Below, piece after piece: positions 55,701 to 64,000 of a stretch of DNA of 64,000 nucleotides. The translations under genes and the position numbers were made by a program. The notes under the pieces were generated by a model that was not told the origin of the DNA, did no database searches, and saw only the letters and a program-made list of their open reading frames with translations. Position 1 is the stretch's first letter, and each line of letters begins with the position of its first letter. The stretch comes from Amyelois transitella (Eukaryota; Arthropoda; Insecta; Lepidoptera; Pyralidae): positions 2,037,501 to 2,101,500 of the forward strand of contig NC_083505.1 of the NCBI RefSeq assembly GCF_032362555.1. The letters are read 5' to 3'.

Positions 55701-57115
55701 GTCAGTGATCTAAGTTACGCAATGACATCACGCTTTTCAAGGTGCACGGCTCTCGTTTGGAATAGTAGAAATATTATATTTCAGAAACGCAAGGTGAATA
55801 AAGAAATGCCGTTATCTCGCGAAACCGGCGTGCTCGAGTTCTGAAGGTCACGTTGTATTTACTTTGCGCAATGCCGCCCAAATGTTTGTCGGATATCGCG
55901 CCCCCCAGATAAGATGGTGACGTCCCCTCAAGGTCGCCGCCTCAGAAGAATTTCCATCCAACATTGAGATAACACATAAAACACAAGAATCATTTAAAAC
56001 TCTTTTGTCTATTTTATATTAGTAGTCGTCGTGCTTATCGAGGCGGATTTGTTTTCGACCGCGAGTAACTAAAATGTTAGTCACGTGCTCGACAAATTGT
56101 GATTTCAATTCACTTGTTGATTGTAGAACTCTTTCGTAATAGTGAGTTTCTTATCATTAAAATATAAAATAAAAGAAACTTTATTTCAAAGATTTTTTTA
56201 CAATGATCCACGAGACTGAAACGTTGAGGCAAAAGCGTACATTGAGTAGGTCCTTGTATACGACATCAACGTGCGCTCGCGCATCCGTCCATCCTCCGCC
56301 CGCGACACAATGGGAGCGCCTCACGCATCTTAATTAAGCGGTCAGTTAACAATAGTCGAATAATTATACCGCAGGTGCTATCACGGTTAATGATGCTAGT
56401 TGTGTGAAATCGCAATTAATCCTTTTATTAATATGGCGAAATTTCCAACCAAATTATTAAAAAAAATTTTTACAAAGAAATGTTTTACATTTACATTGCA
56501 AACACGGTAAACGGGTAAATTGTTTGAGAGTGAGATTGGCATCCGTTCAAATGCAATGCAGGCGTTATTTTTGGTCGCCTTTTTTAATTTCGCGAGTTTT
56601 TTTTTATTATTTTCGATGTCAAATTAAGAGTACCTACAATTTGTATGGTGAGGTAGTTCAATCGGCTTTAAAGTGTTTGCCATTGAATTGGATCATAGTT
56701 CAGTTTAAAGCTTCCTTTGGTAACATAGCAAATTTTTTTTTCTTCCTTTTTGCTGCATATTTTATTTAAGCCGGTGTATTGGCTCAAGATCCATAAAAGC
56801 TCTACAAATAAATAACTATGCATGAAAGTTATACATAAGTCTCTGCTTACCCCTCCGGGAAAAAGGTGTGATTTTATGTATGTATGTATGTACAAATTTG
56901 ACTCTGTCACATTTTACATTGTCTTGCTGTGCCATGGTGCCAAATTAGATCACGGGACAAATAGGACAATATTATTAGAATTGGACTCATTCCTATTAAA
57001 TTTATTTTCCTTCTAGTATAAAGAGTCTTCTATTTACTAAATATAGAAGTATATATCAAATAAACATCTATAAATTATGAAAAAAAAACAAATCTTGAAT
57101 GGGATCATGCATAAT
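55701..57115. other. Intron 2 segment of the skywalker-like gene
   Basis: No exon recognised. One LINE tail at 56845-56893. Confidence 0.4.
56845..56893 (+). mobile_element. RTE-like LINE, extreme 3' tail
   Basis: TTACCCCTCCGGGAAAAAGG then TGTGATTTTATGTATGTATG. Confidence 0.65.
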
Positions 57116-57479
57116 TAGTGTTGTAAAATGTCGGAAACTTTCCATTAGTGGCGGTCATAAACGAATAAATGTCCGGACAGATTCGACACATATAGACAAA
57201 TTGGACATTTTCATTAATTTCGTGTATATACAAGTACTACATAAATCTTAACATTTATCGGCCTTACTCTCATTCACGCACTATTTTAACGCACGGGGAA
57301 CATGACCCCGTAGCTTCGTAAGCAGCGCGTACGGCGGCGTACCGGGACGTAGTAGGCGTAGTCGCAATATTGGAAACATGCTCTGCATTTGTTGAACTCG
57401 AACTATACAGTGCCTTCAAGACACTCTGTAAGTAGGTACCTAATACTCTACTAGACGCCGAATAGTCTCGCGTAATTGC

Positions 57480-57840
57480 GAAAATGAATGCAAAGATCCA
57501 AAGTTCATCAGCGCTCACATTGTTCACTGACAGATGGAGGAATATAAAATTGTGTCGAGCCAATTAAATACATTACTGATATTGTATCTATAGTCATCAA
57601 GTACATAAAAAACAGACACGTGATCTTGGCTCAATTCGACAAAACGCAGATAAGCATTTACGGGAACCTAAAATACTCTTTAAAGCTTCCATGTAAAACA
57701 AGGTGGAATAGCATTGTTATAACATTGGAATCGTTTATATGAAACAAGGAAGCTTTGAGAACACTAGCTATTTGTGATGCTATTGATGTGGTCATTGATA
57801 TAAAAACAGTTGTATTAGATGAACAATGATGAACTGATGA
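57480..57840 (+). pseudogene. hAT transposase remnant
   Basis: Scattered plus-strand pieces: SSALTLFTDRWRNIK (the TD-x-W region) and, at 57688-57835, PCKTRWNSIVITLESFI followed by a stop and KEALRTLAICDAIDVV. The K-TRWNS motif is characteristic of hAT transposases. Stops and frameshifts show it is dead. The LINE begins right after it. Confidence 0.65.
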
Positions 57841-59013
57841 CAAAATATGGGATGCTCAAGCCGGATTTCGAAAGGGAATGGGATGTACGGACCAGGTCTT
57901 TTCATTGCTATGCATAGCCGAAAAGTTTTTGGTCAAGAGTCAAAAAGTCTATTGCTCATTCGTGGATATGGAAAAGGCCTATGACAGAGTTGAGAGAAAT
58001 GAATTGTGGTCAGCACTTTCTACTTTCTATGTGTGCAGTCTCCTAATACGAGCACTGAAATCCTTATTGTTATTAACTTATACTCTTAGAGCGCACACTG
58101 AGTGGTTTAAGATTGAGAAAGGCGTTAGGCAATGATGTGTTGCGACACCATGGCTGTTCAACATATTTATGGATAGTCGTTTGACAGGTTTGAAAGAGTC
58201 AAAAAGTGGATTAAGATGAATGAGTTACTCGTCAAATGTCTGCTCTATGCCGACGACCAGGTAATACTGGCGTCATCAGCTGAAGAGTTACTAGAGATGT
58301 TAAACTGTATGCATGAAGCTTTGAACGAGAAAGGAATGAAAGTGAACATAAGTAAAACTAAAACACTGGTTTTTGAAATGGAGAAAGAAATGACAGCATG
58401 TAATATTTTGATTGGAGGAGAAAAAGTTGAGCAATTGAAAGAGTTTGTATATCTAGCAAGTGTGATAGTGATATTGAAAGGAGAGTGAACGCGGGGAACA
58501 TGGTGAATGGAGCTTTGCATGTCTTTATGAGCAGTCAGAAACTTTCCAAAAAGGCTCGACTGGCTGTGCATAGGGGCGTGTTAGTCCCGACATTAATGTA
58601 TGGGAGTGAAAGTTGGGTATGGCAAAAGAAGCACGAAAGCAGAATAAATGCAGTGAAAATGAAAGCGTTAAGGAGAGCGTTAAAAAGAGTGACCGGAAAA
58701 GGAACAGCGTGATAAGGGAATGTTGTGATGTGAAAGAAGATGTAGTTACTGGAATAGAAAAGAGTATGTTAAGATGGTTTGGTCATGTGGAGAGGATGAA
58801 TGAAAGCAGGTTGACTAAGCAGATATACAAGGAGAGCGTGGAGGGAAAGGTCGGAGTGGGAAGGCCTAGACGAACGTATCTTGATCAAATTAAGGACGTC
58901 CTGAAAACCGCCGAGCTTGCATGAAGAGAGTTATGAATGTGGATGAAGCGAAGGAAAAATGCAGAGATCGTGGCAAGTGGAAAGAAGTAGTCACTGCCTA
59001 CCCCTCCGGGAAA
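57838..59013 (+). pseudogene. RTE-like LINE reverse transcriptase, broken
   Basis: Frames carry AQAGFRKGMGCTDQVFSLL, FVDMEKAYDRV (motif A), a stop within the GVRQ-C motif region near 58135, LLYADDQVIL (YADD), and LRWFGHVERM then GRPRRTYLDQIKDVL at the C terminus. The 3' UTR follows to CCTACCCCTCCGGGAAA at 59013, where the TATG tail is missing. The 5' part with endonuclease is absent. Placement near the RTE clade is from remembered motif style. Several short copies of its 3' end are spread over the window. Confidence 0.8.
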
Positions 59014-59729
59014 CTCGTTGCTTCCATAGAAGATCAGATCACATTATGCAGCTTACTTACATACTGACAAATGTGAAAGAAATTATTCACAAACTAGCGA
59101 TTTTGAGTCAGTGTTCGAAACCGAAAATTGCGATAATATTGATAATTTTGCGCTAACAGAAAATAATACATTATTATTTATAAGTTTTATTCTTATTCCC
59201 TACCTCGCCGACAATCGCAGAACGGTAAACGGTAACAGCGGAGTTTTGGTTTTATTTTGCTTTTTTGTGATTAAATGTCATTAAAACATTAAATATTTTG
59301 ATTTTGTCATTTTTGTCTATTTATGTCTTAAAATGTCCGGACAAATGTCATATAAGTCAATTATGCTCGGACACTTTCGACAGACACATTGAATGTGACC
59401 GACACTTTACAACACTATGCATAATAATGGACTAATCTGAATATTAGCACTATGTTCTCTGTCTGTATGTATGGGCAAATCTCGGAAAGTTGTGGGCGGA
59501 TATTATTCCATTTTAAAATTTTGGAAAATGGGTCTATATCTATAAATTCTACCCGTGCGTAGCCGGGGCGGGTCGCTTGTGAACTATAAAATAACAAGTA
59601 TGGTTCTAATGTGAATCACTTGTGAAAAGTACACGAACTGATCTAAATACAGATCTGAAAAGGAAAAGCACACGATACGAATTCCTCAATGAATCAAGCT
59701 GAATCAACAGGATAAGTGCAGTGACAGTT

Positions 59730-59830
59730 AGCGCAGCAGATCGTGAATCGAATGACCGGCATCTAGGCCACGTGGGAAGCCAAGGTGATGAGGAACCATG
59801 CCAAATATTCCGGGCTTTTCCGAAATTCAT
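59730..59830 (+). repeat. Unnamed repeat, copy 1
   Basis: GACCGGCATCTAGGCCACGT and CATGCCAAATATTCCGGGC resemble 60645-60715. Confidence 0.45.
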
Positions 59831-59887
59831 CACTTAGCTTTATACTGTTTCGTTCAGTTTCAGTGTTTGAGATTCTTACGAGAATGT

Positions 59888-59950
59888 AATCACGATATTG
59901 ATTTGCGTGGTAGACAGAGGTAGCAGTCTTGAAAGACTGTAGGCTCCAAT
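59888..59950 (-). mobile_element. SINE (TATG tail), fragment
   Basis: GGTAGACAGAGGTAGCAGTC then TTGAAAGACTG. Confidence 0.5.
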
Positions 59951-60644
59951 GTGGTCTACGTTAGGACTTAGACAAATATGTCTTAATGACTGAAATCCCT
60001 GTACATTTATGTATTATATTTGTAATTATCCGGTGGTGATTATTCCCGGAAATAAATTATCAGTCCTGTTTACAATCAACACTGTGATTAAGATATCTTT
60101 TGGCATGTGTCTTCCAACTGAATTTAGACTCGGAAGCTCAAAACGAGTGAGCTCTGCCGTGCATTGCTTTCATAACCGTCATTGTAGATATATGCAGCTT
60201 GTTTTGTTTTGAATTTTGGCTTTGCTGTAGAAACATTTGGAATAATTGCTCCTCTTAGAAATCAATTTTTACTTTGCCTTCATAACGGCATCTTCGTATG
60301 ACTTCTATAGTTTTCTATAGTTTATTATTTCCGCCTTTACTGTAGTAAAATCTCAAATAAGTACTCTTCTTAAATATTAATTTTTATTCCCAACTTAATA
60401 ATTGCTGTTTTTGGGAATTTTTCGTGTTCTCATGGCTTTTGTGCTATTCTTAAATTTAATCTAGCAATAGACCTCAAAATTCATGGCAAAGAGTAAAATT
60501 CATCAGATGTCCCAATAAAATTATTTTTAATTTTGATCAATACAATGTTCCACATATTAAAAAGAACATTATGAAATATTTTCCTCTCATATCCAATAGT
60601 TAAAAGAGGTTATAGTATACTTATTCATATGGTACGCATCAGGG

Positions 60645-60715
60645 ATGAATCGAAATGGTCGGCATTTAGGCCATGTGGCCAGCCAAGGTGCCATGCCAAA
60701 CATTCCGGTCCTCGA
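60645..60715 (+). repeat. Unnamed repeat, copy 2
   Basis: GTCGGCATTTAGGCCATGTG and CATGCCAAACATTCCGG match copy 1 with a few changes. Confidence 0.45.
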
Positions 60716-60977
60716 TTCTACGAAGCTCTCATTGCAATCGTGTGTAAACATACTTTGATATTAACTTGTCCTTCCTTCCTATGTCGAATATTAAGGATTT
60801 TCTTCACGTGACGAATACCGGAAATGAACCGGTCTCTTGGCAATGAATGAATATGAGTGGACGAACAGAAGTTACGCTCGTAATTGATGTTGCGTTTCGT
60901 TGGTAATAAATTAGTACCAACTACCAAAATAGCACCGGTTATATGTCATATGTCAGTGAATGTTACGAGATGTTAGG

Positions 60978-61060
60978 ATTCTTTTTTAAGCGATGGGCTA
61001 GCAACCAGGGTCTATTTGAATCTCAATTCCATGATTAAGCCATGCATATGAACGGGGCCA
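60978..61060 (+). mobile_element. SINE (TATG tail), internal fragment
   Basis: TTCTTTTTTAAGCGATGGGC, TAGCAACC and CTCAATTCCATGATTAAGCC. Confidence 0.6.
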
Positions 61061-61559
61061 TTTATCAACTAATTAATTTATCAACCTCGTGCGTTAGGTA
61101 CAAACAGCAGTGCCAAATAATATAAAATTGTTGAAAAATATTGCTGCACGCGTTGGCACGTTGTCACCTTAAAAGTTTATGTTCCTCTTCCTTTGAAATT
61201 TCAAGCATATCTCTAAGTTTAATATGATAAAACCTAGAATGATAATATACGAAAAATAAACCAATTTGTAAACAATACCACTTTATCTCATTGATTGCTC
61301 GAATTAATTGTCAAAGCCATCGTCAGTTGTTATCTGAAATTGATTTGACTTTAGTGACCTTCCGTCATCGCTATCACAGAGTAAGAATTTTGTCAACGTT
61401 CCACGGGGGCAGGACTGGGGGACTGACACTTGCTGGTCTGCTGCCAACAAACATCACATATTGACCTTGCGCTGTGTCATACGCAAAAGGAATTCTTTAA
61501 AATTCAATGAAAATTCTCAACAATTCTTTTATTACTGATTGTCCTCCTGGTGTTAAGAG

Positions 61560-61680
61560 AAGCCCTGAGTCCACTTGTAACTACGATCTGGTTAGTGAGG
61601 TTTTTACATGAAGCGATTGCCGTCTGACTCCACAACCTTTTGCAGGGAAACTCACCCTGTATTACTATTTACCTGTTTTT
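61560..61680 (-). repeat. Dispersed repeat (GGGAGTCGCTTCG family)
   Basis: The reverse complement reads CCCTGCAAAAGGTTGTGGAG then AATCGCTTCATGTAAAAACC, matching 430-490. Confidence 0.5.
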
Positions 61681-62375
61681 CCATAGTAAATCCGAGTAGC
61701 CTCAACGGAGTCGTTTAGGCTTTTCAAAACTGTCACTCGGTCCAACTCGCCAGGGGTATAAACGTGTCTGTATGTTTTTATGTATTTCTTGTTATCTTAC
61801 ATAATACTCCTAGTAGTTGATTGTCTTCAAATAAATTACGTATTCTGTAATGAGCCGAAAATGAAAAACGTGCTTAAATTACTCTGGAAACGTATCTCAA
61901 TAACTTGAAAATCATTTGGAAATATCGTATTTTTAGGTGACCCTATTTCTTGTTTGACCTTTTTCATTTCCCTTTGATGTATCTCAAAGCCCAAAAAGGC
62001 CAAAAAGGGACGGCGTTATGTTCGACCTCTAATGACCATAAATATTAAAGTGGAATCGAGTTACTGACGAAAACCTAAATCCCTGGGATAATTTTATAAA
62101 AAAAAGAACTCATAATACCTGTAATTGATGGTAATATGAACTTTTTTTTGTTTATTTTTATGATAAACAAATTTATAAGTAATACAAACCTTAATTTTAA
62201 CAACTATTTGATACATTTGCTATGATTTGTAGTCTTAGTGCTTATAGCTAGTGGTTATGGTTTAACCAAATCATACGGCCACTAAAGTTAAACTTTGACA
62301 AAAGCACCAACAACTTGTGCATTGAAAATAAAAAGGAATCCACGAAATAAATAAGTTATGGTATTGTATGGTTTG

Positions 62376-62475
62376 ACGGTCTCTGTGGCGCAGTGGTAGT
62401 GCGCTTGTCTGTGATACCGAAGGTCCCGTGTTCGAATCCCGGCCATGGTATGATGAGGAACGAACTTTTTTAAAA
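62376..62475 (+). mobile_element. tRNA-derived SINE, head portion
   Basis: CTCTGTGGCGCAGTGGTAGT (A box) and GTGTTCGAATCCCGGCC (B box). The tail is lost. Confidence 0.75.
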
Positions 62476-63425
62476 TTTATTTAACTTACTGAACGTGATA
62501 GTAGCTGTTAAAATTATGACATTTTGAAAATAACAGCGAAATCTTTATAGAAAAGACATATAGTAGAACTGCTACTTAAAGATTAATGTCCAGATTTCAA
62601 CGCTAAGACAGTATTATCACCTCTTGTATCAGAAAGCTTAATGGCATGTCTTTGAAAGCTAAGCCGTGGAAAGTAGCCGTTTTAGCTCCTCAGCTTAATG
62701 TTTGATCATGAGATAAAATACATTTCGCAAATAAGAGTATTGTCGGAAGTTGCTGATTATTCGAACACCAATTATTCGGACACTGTCTCCGAATAATTTG
62801 TGTCCGAATTAATCAATCAATTTGTTGGACATGCTACGAATATAGACTGCAATGCAGTAGCAATAAAAAAAGAAACCTTTCATAAGGCATATAACAAAGT
62901 AGTCAATTGCGACTTAGCAACATCTTAAAATCGATTTATAGGGTCTCTTATACAATACGTTTTATTAGCACTGATGCATTATTTGTCAGTTTTTGATTGT
63001 GTTTTAAGATAATGCATTAAAAAGTAAATTGAGTTTATTTAGTTGATCGGTTCTAAGATTTTTAATACATCGAATCTTAAATTCAAAATGCATGATCAAT
63101 GATCGATACAGACAAAAAACGACGATTCAAAACAAAAGAATGTTAATGACGCATTATTAATTAACGTTTAGTTTCAAACAAATGACAAAGTTTATCCAGT
63201 TTACGTCATTTCACAATCTCATTACGTCAAATCGGATTACAAGGGACGGTCGAGGTCCATTAAAACACAACTCTAATTAAGTCCCAAAGGAGATTTGTTC
63301 GGTGGTCTGCAGACTTCTTAATCAACTTAGAACTAAGCTGGAATATCCAACGCAATAAGTTGAAAAGACATTCTCCAAATAGTATTTAGAATGTCTTTAG
63401 TAGTGGTTCGTGTGCGTGTAAAAGT

Positions 63426-63668
63426 GCCGTGTGGTTCCTGGCAGCAATAGAAAAAAAGAATATAGGACCGCTTCATCGATTTCCCAGGGATGACGTAAAA
63501 GGCGACTAAGGGATAGGCTTATAAATTGATATTCTTCTTATAAGCGATGGGCTAGCAACTTTTCAATATTTGAATCTCAATTCTTTCATTAAGCCCAACA
63601 GCTAAACGTAGCCTATCTGTATTTTCAAGACTATTTGTTCTGTCTACCCTGCAAGAATATAGTTGAGT
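63426..63668 (+). mobile_element. SINE (TATG tail), near full-length
   Basis: GTGCCGTGTGGTTCCTGGCA head, ACGTAAAAGGCGACTAAGGG middle and CTGTCTACCCTGCAAG near the end. The tail is decayed. Confidence 0.7.
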
Positions 63669-64000
63669 ACACTGTAGTACAGTTTTATTTTTATAATATT
63701 AATAAGAAAATATTGCTAATACCAGCGTCAGTATTTGCATGCTTTGGACACAATGTCAGACGAATGCTTATTATCTAATTGATAAATAATTAATAATTAA
63801 TTGGTCAATTTAACCTGATAAAGTTGAGACGTTATGTTTTATTATATTTCTTATTGTTTCAGTATTATCTAACATTTATCAGATCTGATAATCCTGTTCG
63901 TATAATAATATACCTATGAATAATTAAATATTATCTTGTTGTTCTTATTGACATAGATATGGTGTAACAAATATGTACTTTAGTCCAAATGAATTAATTA

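Larger units (their letters stand above)
57116..59417 (+). mobile_element. hAT-type DNA transposon, decayed, with nested LINE
   Basis: Ends TAGTGTTGTAAAATGTCGG at left and the complement of TAGTGTTGTAAAGTGTCGG at right. The 8-bp duplication TGCATAAT flanks both sides (57108-57115 and 59418-59425). Eight-base duplications and these ends fit the hAT superfamily. Length 2302 bp including the inserted LINE. Confidence 0.82.
59426..64000. other. Repeat-fragment region at the right end
   Basis: No exon recognised. Contains SINE pieces, two copies of an unnamed repeat (59730-59830 and 60645-60715) and a tRNA-derived SINE. Presumably still intron of the skywalker-like gene. Confidence 0.4.

Noticed and set aside
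62745..62835. Palindromic ATTATTCGG / CCGAATAAT segment
   Set aside because: Short 10-bp arms in AT-rich sequence; not enough to call an element.

Overview
The window looks like nuclear DNA of a moth or butterfly (Lepidoptera). It is AT-rich, with short exons, GT-AG introns and dense interspersed repeats of lepidopteran type: a tRNA-derived SINE, a second SINE with a (TATG)n tail, Helitron-like elements ending in CTAG, and a gypsy-type endogenous retrovirus with an env gene. The class is inferred from these repeats and from how the host proteins read. I cannot name the species.

Layout. 1-13.6 kb holds the last two visible exons of an unrecognised plus-strand gene (1593-1757 and 13383-13618). 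The intron between them contains a young endogenous retrovirus (3154-10636) with identical 283-bp LTRs, a 4-bp target duplication, and open gag, pol and env frames, but no visible protease active site. 14.9-17.7 kb is a DNA transposon with a 31-bp terminal inverted repeat and a decayed coding region that I read as a DUF7869-type insect transposon protein. 20.3-27.2 kb holds two tandem paralogous genes of unknown function (A and B) that share three intron positions and differ by two.

29.8-41.0 kb is a complete minus-strand MROH1 gene (HEAT-repeat protein, 13 exons, 1645 residues). At 43.1-55.7 kb are the first two coding exons of a plus-strand gene that I read as skywalker/TBC1D24 (TBC-domain GAP); the rest lies beyond the window. 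57.1-59.4 kb is a decayed hAT transposon (8-bp target duplication) interrupted by a piece of an RTE-like LINE. 59.4-64 kb shows only repeat fragments.

How the parts relate. MROH1 and the skywalker-like gene are divergent, about 2.1 kb apart. The commonest SINE and the RTE-like LINE end in nearly the same 3' sequence, so the LINE probably mobilises the SINE. Exon calls come from reading splice sites and codon phase by eye. All family names rest on remembered motifs and were not checked by any search.
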